Shown piece by piece: positions 51,048 through 58,474 of a stretch of DNA of 64,000 nt. Position 1 is the stretch's first letter; the number at the start of each line of letters is the position of its first letter. The stretch lies in assembly GCF_031846525.1 (NCBI RefSeq), contig NZ_JAVRHM010000001.1:434001-498000 (forward strand), in the 5' to 3' direction. The notes under the pieces were generated by a model that saw only the letters and a program-made list of their open reading frames with translations, was not told the origin of the DNA and ran no database searches. The position numbers and the translations under genes are program-made. This DNA is from Autumnicola patrickiae (GTDB lineage: Bacteria; Bacteroidota; Bacteroidia; Flavobacteriales; Flavobacteriaceae).

Positions 51048-52034
51048 TTACTGAAACAGATTGTAAAGATCGGAATATACAAATTTTAAGCTGCGCTTTA
51101 CCTGGAAGTAGTTTTCCCTGGTCTTGTTGTAATCACCGTCGTAGACCATGTAATATTCTGCACCCACTCTTTGAATGTCCAGTTGATGCATTCCGCGGTT
51201 AAACCACTTAATATTTTCCTGCGGACCGAGATATTCCTTTTGCTCCCGGACCAATTCCAGGTGATCGTCTTCATTGGATAACCTAAAAATAGAAACTGCG
51301 GAGCCATAGCCATACCTACGATCCTGAATTGGCAAATAATGATTGCCATTAAATTCAAAAAATCTTCCTCCCGGGCGGGTTTCATTTCCCAGCCTACCGG
51401 TATAATTCTCTGCTTCTGTCCAGGTGCCGGTAAGAGAATCTGCCGTGAACATATACTGCTGCATGTGATCGTCTACAGCCACAATAAGGTTCAGATCTTC
51501 GGATAATAAAAGGGCTGGATCTTTTAAATTTTGGTTTCTTATTAGGGTATCGGTTTTTTGCCAGTTATAAGGAAAATCAACCGACTTATATAAAATCACA
51601 TTCCCGGTCTGATTAGTTTCCGGAAGCATATAATATTCATTTTTATGCTTAAATACCTGCGGAAATGACAAATGAAAATTTTCATCCAATACAACACCTT
51701 TATATTCATAATTTTCTCCTTCAGCTGAAGTAAAAAGAGCTATATCGGCATCGTTTTTCCCCTTTAGCTCAACAAAAAGATAAAAAGTATCCTTTTCCTT
51801 TATAAAAAAGGGGTCAGCTATATAATGTCCGCTTTTCTTCAGAAGAATATCCACTTCGGGATACGTAATGATATTCTCCTGGTCGATAATTGGCTTTTTT
51901 AGCACCTCATCTGTAAAGGAATATCCCACCGACCATTTACCAACCACAGGGTTAATAAGGGGATATTTATAGTTGATAATACTAATAACAATCAGTATTA
52001 CGACACCCGAAAATAATAAGAGTTTTTTATTCAT
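51048..52034 (-). CDS. Membrane-anchored beta-propeller protein (GINT1 N-domain/GH43-like)
   Basis: A 328-aa protein with an N-terminal membrane anchor (LLLFSGVVILIVISIINY) and a domain with repeated short motifs: HYIADPFFIKEKDTFYLFVE, LSFPQVFKHKNEYYMLPET, LKDPALLLSEDLNLIVAVDD and GNHYLPIQDRRYGYG. This matches the five-bladed propeller found as the N-terminal domain of glucosamine inositolphosphorylceramide transferases and related to GH43 folds. It probably handles a sugar outside the cytoplasm, but no activity can be assigned. It overlaps the FkbM gene by one base. Confidence 0.7.
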   Translation of the reverse strand: MNKKLLLFSGVVILIVISIINYKYPLINPVVGKWSVGYSFTDEVLKKPIIDQENIITYPEVDILLKKSGHYIADPFFIKEKDTFYLFVELKGKNDADIALFTSAEGENYEYKGVVLDENFHLSFPQVFKHKNEYYMLPETNQTGNVILYKSVDFPYNWQKTDTLIRNQNLKDPALLLSEDLNLIVAVDDHMQQYMFTADSLTGTWTEAENYTGRLGNETRPGGRFFEFNGNHYLPIQDRRYGYGSAVSIFRLSNEDDHLELVREQKEYLGPQENIKWFNRGMHQLDIQRVGAEYYMVYDGDYNKTRENYFQVKRSLKFVYSDLYNLFQ

Positions 52035-52819
52035 TAGGCTTCCTGTAACTGAGGTCCTGCATAGGTAATAATTTCTCCGTCTTCGAAAAATATAGTTTTA
52101 TATGGATATTCTAACTCTTTGAAAAAAGCTTCCACAGCTATATAAGTATATTCTTCATTAACGAGATGATAACTGGCAATAGCAAAATTAGGTTTAAGGG
52201 ATCGTATAGTCTCAACAGCTCCCGCCAAAGCTTCTATCTCGGCACCTTCAATATCCATTTTAATAAAATCTAATTTTCGCAAACTTTCCTGTCGCACAAA
52301 CTCATCTATAGAAGTCACATTAATGGTCTTCTTAACAGAATCCTTTCCTTCGTAATACATGGAGGATCCTACTGTGCCGGCTTCATAAAACTCAACAACA
52401 TCGCTTTTATTCCATAATCCCTTTTTCTGAAGATTGATATTCCCGGTATCCTGATTTAGAGAAATATTTTGTTGAAAAGTACTTATGTTTTTATTATCAG
52501 GCTCAAAGGCATAAACGCTTCCGGCTCCATTTACTTTTCTAGAGTAAATCAACGTTAAGATTCCTTCATTTGCTCCCGCATCTATGACGATGTCTCCCGA
52601 AACTACATTATAATATTGTTCATACCGCTTTACGTCTTTTACAATAAAATAGAGTGGAGATAGGCTAAGAATAGACCAACCTTCATTAGCCTTCGTTATA
52701 TAAAAATCATTCTCTTTTGAAAATGAAAAATCCTTTATTTTTGTATTATAAAATAACAGTTTTATCCTCTCCTGCATTCCTTTGGGAACCAAATCAAAAA
52801 TTTTTCTGATCATACTCAT
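52034..52819 (-). CDS. FkbM family methyltransferase
   Basis: A 261-aa SAM-dependent O-methyltransferase. Motif I is VIDAGANEGILTLIYS (about 77-92), then the acidic FEPDNKNISTFQQNI, and the family motif LDFIKMDIEGAEIEAL (about 182-197). FkbM enzymes commonly methylate sugar hydroxyls in surface glycans. It shares short overlaps with both neighbours (4 bases upstream, 1 base downstream). Confidence 0.88.
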   Translation of the reverse strand: MSMIRKIFDLVPKGMQERIKLLFYNTKIKDFSFSKENDFYITKANEGWSILSLSPLYFIVKDVKRYEQYYNVVSGDIVIDAGANEGILTLIYSRKVNGAGSVYAFEPDNKNISTFQQNISLNQDTGNINLQKKGLWNKSDVVEFYEAGTVGSSMYYEGKDSVKKTINVTSIDEFVRQESLRKLDFIKMDIEGAEIEALAGAVETIRSLKPNFAIASYHLVNEEYTYIAVEAFFKELEYPYKTIFFEDGEIITYAGPQLQEA

Positions 52820-53820
52820 ACTGCTTTATCCTTTGGCTTCTTAAAAATTAAACTCAACCACCCCGTTATTCTACCGATACTTTCTGTAAACGCCTGTTTT
52901 CTATTGGAGGTACTTACAGTATTCGAGAGCCTTATTAAAATGAGCAAACCGGTAATCATATGCCACCTTAGGGCTGAATGAGTATTTGGCCTGGGGTATT
53001 TCACCCGCCAAACATACCAACCATTTCTCACGACCATTTTTCCATATTTAAACTGGTTTGGTCTTCCATCTTCATCATGAAAATGATATAATCCTGCGGA
53101 GGTATTGAGATATAGTTTACCAACCTTTGATAATCTCAGAGTGAAATCGGTATCTTCATAAAGGCCATACCCTTGAAAAAAGGCAGAAAAATTAAAATGG
53201 TCAAAAACATCCTTTTTATAAGAGGATACCCCTCCCATAAAAGTTTCAACCTGATAAGTTTTTCCTGATGGCGGCAAAAAGCCCACAGATCTGCCATGCC
53301 CTTCCGGAGGCATATCAGTGGGAAAAGTTTCCGGCATCAGGCCTAATTTTTTCCTTAATAAGAATCGCGAGCTATCTCTTCGCGCGTATCCATTTATACT
53401 ATATTCGTTAGAATTTCCTTCCTCTTCACTTCCAAGTTTCCTCCATTCAACATCATCAATAATATAACCTCCCACTCCCACAGCATCGGGAAAGGCGGTG
53501 TATGTGCTCATCAGGTTTTTAAAATAAGAAGGAGTAAGTACAATATCATCGTCCAGAAAGCAGACAATTTCAGAAGATGTGGCTACCTTTTTAATTCCGA
53601 AGTTACGCTGTTTTGTGAGTCCGCGATCTTCTTTACTAACCTGAAAATATTCCAAATTCTTGAACTGATTTTGTTGCAGGATCTTTTCGGTTTTCTGATC
53701 AGTAGAGCCATCAATTATGAGAATTTGATCAGGATATAATCGCTGCTCCTGTACCGAATGAAGAAGCTTAAGCAAAGCCTGTGGCCGCTGGTAAGTGCAA
53801 ATGATTAGGGAAAAATTCAT
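52816..53820 (-). CDS. Glycosyltransferase family 2
   Basis: A 334-aa GT-A inverting glycosyltransferase. It begins MNFSLIICTYQRPQALLKLL. The metal-binding DXD appears as VCFLDDDIVL (about 86-95) and a later acceptor motif as GLYEDTDFTLRL. It ends with a basic amphipathic helix that may associate with the membrane. It overlaps the FkbM gene by 4 bases. Confidence 0.9.
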   Translation of the reverse strand: MNFSLIICTYQRPQALLKLLHSVQEQRLYPDQILIIDGSTDQKTEKILQQNQFKNLEYFQVSKEDRGLTKQRNFGIKKVATSSEIVCFLDDDIVLTPSYFKNLMSTYTAFPDAVGVGGYIIDDVEWRKLGSEEEGNSNEYSINGYARRDSSRFLLRKKLGLMPETFPTDMPPEGHGRSVGFLPPSGKTYQVETFMGGVSSYKKDVFDHFNFSAFFQGYGLYEDTDFTLRLSKVGKLYLNTSAGLYHFHDEDGRPNQFKYGKMVVRNGWYVWRVKYPRPNTHSALRWHMITGLLILIRLSNTVSTSNRKQAFTESIGRITGWLSLIFKKPKDKAV

Positions 53821-53881
53821 TGCTGTAAATATATAGTTTTTGAATTGTCAATTTTCAATGAAAAATAATAGGAGTTAACCG

Positions 53882-55420
53882 CTACTCTTCCTTCTTTAAA
53901 AGTTTTACTGCCCAGGTGTGGCTTTTTTTCCACCTCAACCGCATATTTTTTATATATGCGTAAGGGTTTTTAATTGTTTGTTTCCTGTAAAACTTAATAA
54001 AGAGAGAGGTTTTATATCCTCTTATTTGCTCCAGTGTATAATAGTTAATTGCGAACGCCATCACTGTGGGAGAAGGTTTTGGCAGAAGATCTTCCTTTTC
54101 CCAGTCCATTACAGGCTTTTGCCTGAATCCTCCCATCGGCGCTTTTAAGTGTTGGATTTCCAGGTAAGGGTGATAAATAATATCACATCCCTCCTTCCTC
54201 AACTGCATTCCGTAGTCGGCATCCTCTCCAAAACCATGCTCGTAAACCTCAGAAAATCTGCACTTTTTCGCAAAGGAACTCTTCACTATACTGGTTCCCG
54301 CTCCAAAACTCCCCCACTGCTTTATTTTATGGAAAACCGTTTCTTCGCCGGGTTGTTTGCAATTTATATTGATCGCTGAAAACCGATATTTTGTTGCTTC
54401 GGAAATAACTTTTTCCAATAAATCGGGCTGCAAACGAATGTCATCATCTGCAAAAAATATCCAGTCTGAAGTCACTTCAGCCAAAGCTATATTTCGTGCA
54501 TTACAGGCTCCGGTCTGAGGGATGAAATGATGGATGATCTGAAATGGCCATTTTCGGGTATGTAATTCCGGTAATTCTGAAATTGCATCTACCTCCGGAT
54601 TCTGTTCTACGATAATTGCCATTTTTGGAAGCAGGCTTTGGCGGCTTAGATCCTCCAGCACCTGCAGTAAATACTGAGGTCGTCCCATCGTGGGAATGAG
54701 AACATCTATAGAATCGGAGAAATTCCTTGATTCGGATTCCAGGTGGACTTCCGGTAAATCAATTTTTTTCTGAAAATATTTTTCTTTAGAGAAAGACTGC
54801 ACATACGCCCACAGAGGAAATTTATGCTCGTACTTAAATAAACACCAGAGTAAGATAGTAGTCCAGATGCTGTTATAATTCTGATAAACGAAAGAAAAAA
54901 GCTGACTGATAGTAGCTGTAGACCTTAATTCCTGCTCTTTATTTATTCGTACTAATCCGGGATCGCTATAACAAAGCAGACCATTTTGTTGCCCGATTTT
55001 TGCCACGGAATTCAGCAGGGAATTGAGGTTTGAAATATTTTCAAAAAGCTCTTTAAACCTCAACAAAACCGCTCCATTTATTCCGCCGACATCATTGCTC
55101 ATTTGCCAGGTAGGATATTTCACATCTCTATTCACATTTATAAAAGGTAACTGGTCTACATAACCTATACTTTCAGGGAGAAAAGTAGTTTTAACAGCAT
55201 AGGAAGCCATGACTAAATTGTGATGAAAAATTTTATTCCAATTCTCCAGTGCCACATTCTCATAAAATTCCTCCTCGCACCAGCCAATAATCTCATCGGA
55301 GAATTTCTCTGTCAGCTCCCATAAGGCGGCAACGCAATCAGATGATTTCACCTTCAGTTCCTGTTCATTTTTTAGAACACGAACAACGCTTTTACCATTT
55401 TTATGTATAAGGAGAATCAT
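53882..55420 (-). CDS. Glycosyltransferase family 2 with an N-terminal domain of unknown function
   Basis: A 512-aa protein. Residues about 236-420 form a GT2 domain: SIDVLIPTMGRPQYLLQVLE, then TGACNARNIAL, the DXD-type WIFFADDDIRL, and GFGEDADYGMQLRKEG. The first 220 residues (MILLIHKNGKSVVRVL; AALWELTEKFSDEIIGWCEE; YPTWQMSNDVGGINGAVLL) do not match a domain I can name. They may be a degenerate second transferase module. A 19-base stretch near 54609-54627 matches the core of the dispersed repeat, in frame. Confidence 0.85.
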   Translation of the reverse strand: MILLIHKNGKSVVRVLKNEQELKVKSSDCVAALWELTEKFSDEIIGWCEEEFYENVALENWNKIFHHNLVMASYAVKTTFLPESIGYVDQLPFINVNRDVKYPTWQMSNDVGGINGAVLLRFKELFENISNLNSLLNSVAKIGQQNGLLCYSDPGLVRINKEQELRSTATISQLFSFVYQNYNSIWTTILLWCLFKYEHKFPLWAYVQSFSKEKYFQKKIDLPEVHLESESRNFSDSIDVLIPTMGRPQYLLQVLEDLSRQSLLPKMAIIVEQNPEVDAISELPELHTRKWPFQIIHHFIPQTGACNARNIALAEVTSDWIFFADDDIRLQPDLLEKVISEATKYRFSAININCKQPGEETVFHKIKQWGSFGAGTSIVKSSFAKKCRFSEVYEHGFGEDADYGMQLRKEGCDIIYHPYLEIQHLKAPMGGFRQKPVMDWEKEDLLPKPSPTVMAFAINYYTLEQIRGYKTSLFIKFYRKQTIKNPYAYIKNMRLRWKKSHTWAVKLLKKEE

Positions 55421-55476
55421 TAAGGCGCATTAAATTTCTTCAAAAGTAGTATTTTTAAATACAACTGGTTCAGCAC

Positions 55477-55608
55477 GGCATTGCGATTGCTTCGGCTTCG
55501 GCTTCGCAACGGAGCGAAGCAATCTGTTGTGGAGGAGTTACCATCATGTAGAGTGAGTGTGTTTCATGAGATTGCTTCAGTCGCCCTTTCAGGCTCCTTC
55601 GCAATGAC
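55477..55608. repeat. Palindromic element A (CATTGCGA family)
   Basis: About 132 bases bounded by GGCATTGCGA and TCGCAATGAC. Inner inverted parts are GAAGCAATCT and AGATTGCTTC, around a centre TGTTGTGGAGGAGTTACCAT. Near-identical to element D at 56168. It lies 34 bp before the GIY-YIG gene. Confidence 0.85.
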
Positions 55609-55642
55609 TGGTCGTATTGATGTAAAAAATATAAATTTAAAG

Positions 55643-55942
55643 ATGAAATTATCTCATGTATACATAATGACAAATAAAAACCACACGGTCTTATACACGG
55701 GTGTTACTTCGAATTTGCTCCGAAGAGTATATCAGCATAAAACAAAATTTTACAAAGGTTTCTCCTCCCGGTACAATTGCAATCAATTAGCTTATTATAA
55801 GGAATTCACTAATATAAAGGAAGCAATTGCTTATGAAAAGAAATTGAAAGCAGGTAACAGAGCGAGAAAAGAGAATTTGATAAACGAGATGAATCCGGAA
55901 TGGAAGGATCTTTCGGATGGGTGGGTTTTTGATATTGAATGA
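55643..55942 (+). CDS. GIY-YIG domain nuclease, single-domain
   Basis: A 99-aa protein consisting only of a GIY-YIG domain of the UvrC/YhbQ type. The motif is seen as VYI (6-8) and YTG (18-20), with Arg27/Arg28 in NLLRRVYQH and a Glu in AYEKKLKAG (Glu65) at the catalytic position. It is the only plus-strand gene inside the polysaccharide locus. It is bordered by palindromic elements on both sides, and its stop codon abuts a half element. A frame extending back to 55481 reads element A and is not preferred. Mobility or DNA repair roles are both conceivable. Confidence 0.85.
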   Translation: MKLSHVYIMTNKNHTVLYTGVTSNLLRRVYQHKTKFYKGFSSRYNCNQLAYYKEFTNIKEAIAYEKKLKAGNRARKENLINEMNPEWKDLSDGWVFDIE

Positions 55943-56014
55943 GTTGTGACCATCACGTTCGGGATTAACTTTATGAAATTGCTTCAGTCGCTTTTTGAGA
56001 TTCCTTCGCAATGG
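55943..56014. repeat. Palindromic half element B
   Basis: Only the right half of the CATTGCGA family: GTTGTGACCATCACG, then GAAATTGCTTCAGTCGC and a CCTTCGCAATGG end. It begins right after the GIY-YIG stop codon. The left half is missing. Confidence 0.75.
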
Positions 56015-56036
56015 TGGTTCCAATTATGTTTCCACT

Positions 56037-56147
56037 GGCATTGCGAGCAGAATGCAGTGGAGCGAAGCAATCTGTTGTGAAGAAGTTCCCATCTCTTTTG
56101 GAGTACATTTTTATAGATTGCGTCGGCCTGTCGGCCTCGCAATGCCG
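56037..56147. repeat. Palindromic element C
   Basis: Starts GGCATTGCGAGCAGAATGCA and ends GGCCTCGCAATGCC. It keeps the GAAGCAATCTGTTGTG centre-left motif but has a diverged right half (TAGATTGCGTCGGCC). Confidence 0.8.
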
Positions 56148-56167
56148 ACTACAATCATGATCCCACC

Positions 56168-56283
56168 GGCATTGCGAGCGGAGTGAAACGAAGCGAAGCA
56201 ATCTGTTGTGGGGAATTACCATCATGTGAGAACTGTGCTTCATGTGATTGCTTCAGTCGCCTTCTGGGCTCCTTCGCAATGAC
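56168..56283. repeat. Palindromic element D
   Basis: Starts GGCATTGCGAGCGGAGTGAA and ends CTCCTTCGCAATGAC, with GAAGCAATC and GATTGCTTC as inner inverted arms. Its right part encodes the C-terminus and stop codon of the glycosyltransferase gene that reads into it. Confidence 0.85.
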
Positions 56284-57404
56284 CTGTAAAACTCAATATT
56301 CCGTTGCACTACTACTTCCGTGGAAAAATTATTGATCACCTGCTGGCGTGCAGCTTTTCCCATTTGTTGTGAAAGTTCGGTATCATTTAATAAACGTAGA
56401 ATTTTTTCAGCGTAGGCGGAATGGTTGGTTGGATCTTCTGTAAATCCTGTCTCCCCCTCAATCATTACTTCCTTTGCCCAGCCTATATTTGAAGTCACCA
56501 AAGCTTTTTCCATAGCCATGGCTTCCAGCCAGGTCATGGGCAGGGCTTCGGCAAAACTCGGCAGGACGACTACAGCGGCGGAAGCTATGTACTCTCTTAT
56601 TTTCTCATAAGACACTCCGGGGATATGCTGTACCCGTCCCTTTGCTTCAGGAGAAAGTTTTTGCTGAAACAATTCTAAAGTAGATCTTTCTTCAAAAATA
56701 TCCTTCACATCCTTTCCTAAGAGTAACAATTTAACTCCAGGTTTTTGCTCCACTACTTTATTAAATATCTCCGCCAGCTCCAGGATTCCCTTTTTCCTGA
56801 TCAGACTACCGAAGTAAAGCAGCGTATCTGGCTCTATGGTTTTCTGATACGGACTGAAGTAATTAGTATCCACAGAATTTGGAATGATTCCAATATTTTT
56901 ATTCAGTATAAAGATTTCAGAGGTTTGTTTTGCCGTGAATTCACTAACCGATAAAAGCTGATCTGCACCTTTCAAAGCTTCCTTTTCAAACCAGAAATTC
57001 TTCTTTTTTTGTATCCGCCCCTCGAGCTTACAAAAATATGCATCACTGCCATGCATCCTGATCACCAACGGGCAACGTAGCTTCATAAAAGCAGTGATTC
57101 CCGTCCAGTCAGGCGCCTCAATAGCTTCTATTTTATCTACTATAATAAATTTGTTCAGGTAATTCTGGACGAACTTCCGGTATAAATACCAACCAGCCAA
57201 CGGAAATTTCCGTTGCCTGATCAAATGGAATTTGACACCATCTTCAGAGAAAACGGCATCTTCTTTTTGTCCGTACACAAAGACCGAAACCGCTACCCCT
57301 TCGGAAGCCAATGCAGTGACCATGTTACCTAAACTGGTACCGATTCCTGCGGAAGAAAGCACCTTCGGATGTGGATATTCCGGAGTTAAAAAGCCTAGGT
57401 GCAT
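56253..57404 (-). CDS. Glycosyltransferase, GT4 type, ending inside a repeat
   Basis: A 383-aa GT-B enzyme starting MHLGFLTPEYPHPKV. The donor-binding end has PSFAEALPMTWLEAMAMEKALV (EX7E type). The last residues SLRRSPEGD and the TGA stop are encoded by palindromic element D, so the native C-terminus may have been replaced, although the core domains look complete. The frame continues upstream to 57659, but that part overlaps the preceding gene in a nonsense reading. The ATG at 57404 overlaps the previous stop by 10 bases. Confidence 0.85.
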   Translation of the reverse strand: MHLGFLTPEYPHPKVLSSAGIGTSLGNMVTALASEGVAVSVFVYGQKEDAVFSEDGVKFHLIRQRKFPLAGWYLYRKFVQNYLNKFIIVDKIEAIEAPDWTGITAFMKLRCPLVIRMHGSDAYFCKLEGRIQKKKNFWFEKEALKGADQLLSVSEFTAKQTSEIFILNKNIGIIPNSVDTNYFSPYQKTIEPDTLLYFGSLIRKKGILELAEIFNKVVEQKPGVKLLLLGKDVKDIFEERSTLELFQQKLSPEAKGRVQHIPGVSYEKIREYIASAAVVVLPSFAEALPMTWLEAMAMEKALVTSNIGWAKEVMIEGETGFTEDPTNHSAYAEKILRLLNDTELSQQMGKAARQQVINNFSTEVVVQRNIEFYRSLRRSPEGD

Positions 57405-58474
57405 GGAAGTAGCTTTATATGATTTGTGACCATTTGTTCCAGGCTGTACTCCCTCTCTATTAATCCGCTGACATCTTGAGAAATGTCTAATTCCCGGGCC
57501 ATTACCCTTTGCAGTAGCTCTCTTAATTCTTCTATATCTCCTGCCTGAAAAAGATAACCATTCTTTCCGTGGGATATAATCTCCGGATTCCCACCTACCG
57601 GAGTGGTGATTACCGGTACATTGGCCCCCAGGCTTTCCAAAATAGACAAACTGAAACATTCCATATACGTAGGCTGCAGCATATAAGAATAATTCCTGAA
57701 AAGTTGCGGCAACTGCGGACTGCTTCCTTTAAAGCTAAACTGCTCTTGCAGATTGTATGCCTCCACCATTTGCTTTAAATCTTTTTCAAAAGGTCCTTCG
57801 CCAAAAATTTCAATTATCAGTACTTTTCGCACAGGTTCCGGTAAATTTTTTACAGCTTCAATTAAATCCTGAATGCCTTTGGATTCCCTTAAATGTGAAG
57901 CCACAATAAATTTTCCCCGGTTCTCCTCTTTTCGTTTTAGATATACGGAAGTGTCAATGCCGTTGTAAACCACCTTTGTCTTCTTTCTGAGATTGCTGCC
58001 GTAATCCTGAAGGATATAATCAGCAGTGTATTGGGATACTCCCACGAAGCAATCAATATATTGAGAATAGAGTTTTCCTTTTAACTTATTTTTTATCCGC
58101 TTTTTCAATAAAAAACCGTGCAGCGGACGCGGATTATGGTCTACTGCAATGATGTAAGGCTGATTAAAATATTTCAGCTGTTTATAAAACGAAGTGCATA
58201 GCGCCAGGAAATGAGTAACCACAATATCAAAACTTTCATTCTCCTTCAGGAAATTTAGGGCAAAAGTCTCTACAGATTCTTGCTGTGCTGCCAGATGAAG
58301 TTCAAAATCTGAATAGAACTCAAACCTCTCCCCACCGGAAAAAAACCAGGTCAGTTTATGCCCTTTTCGAAGTAACTCTTTATTATACGCTTTAAAGAAG
58401 CGATCCATTCCCCCTATACGATCCGGTTTCAGTTCGTAGTTGCAAATTACAGCTATATGTTTCCCGGCACTCAA
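57395..58474 (-). CDS. Glycosyltransferase, GT4 type
   Basis: A 359-aa GT-B enzyme. The N-terminal donor-independent domain opens HIAVICNYELKPDRIGGMDR. The C-terminal domain has VASHLRESKGIQDLIEA and the EX7E-type TYMECFSLSILESLGANVPV. It is tightly packed, overlapping the upstream gene by 4 bases and the downstream gene by 10. The linkage it forms is unknown. Confidence 0.88.
   Translation of the reverse strand: MSAGKHIAVICNYELKPDRIGGMDRFFKAYNKELLRKGHKLTWFFSGGERFEFYSDFELHLAAQQESVETFALNFLKENESFDIVVTHFLALCTSFYKQLKYFNQPYIIAVDHNPRPLHGFLLKKRIKNKLKGKLYSQYIDCFVGVSQYTADYILQDYGSNLRKKTKVVYNGIDTSVYLKRKEENRGKFIVASHLRESKGIQDLIEAVKNLPEPVRKVLIIEIFGEGPFEKDLKQMVEAYNLQEQFSFKGSSPQLPQLFRNYSYMLQPTYMECFSLSILESLGANVPVITTPVGGNPEIISHGKNGYLFQAGDIEELRELLQRVMARELDISQDVSGLIEREYSLEQMVTNHIKLLPCT

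Larger units (their letters stand above)
55943..56252. other. Repeat-filled gap after the GIY-YIG gene
   Basis: No gene is supported. Elements B, C and most of D fill the stretch almost end to end; D continues into the next glycosyltransferase gene. Confidence 0.8.

Noticed and set aside
55971..56243. 90-codon minus-strand frame between the GIY-YIG gene and the glycosyltransferase gene
   Set aside because: It reads through palindromic elements B to D and has the composition of the repeat, not of a protein.
55477..56283. CRISPR array
   Set aside because: The repeated units are long, palindromic and irregularly spaced, with a gene among them; there are no uniform spacers and no cas genes.
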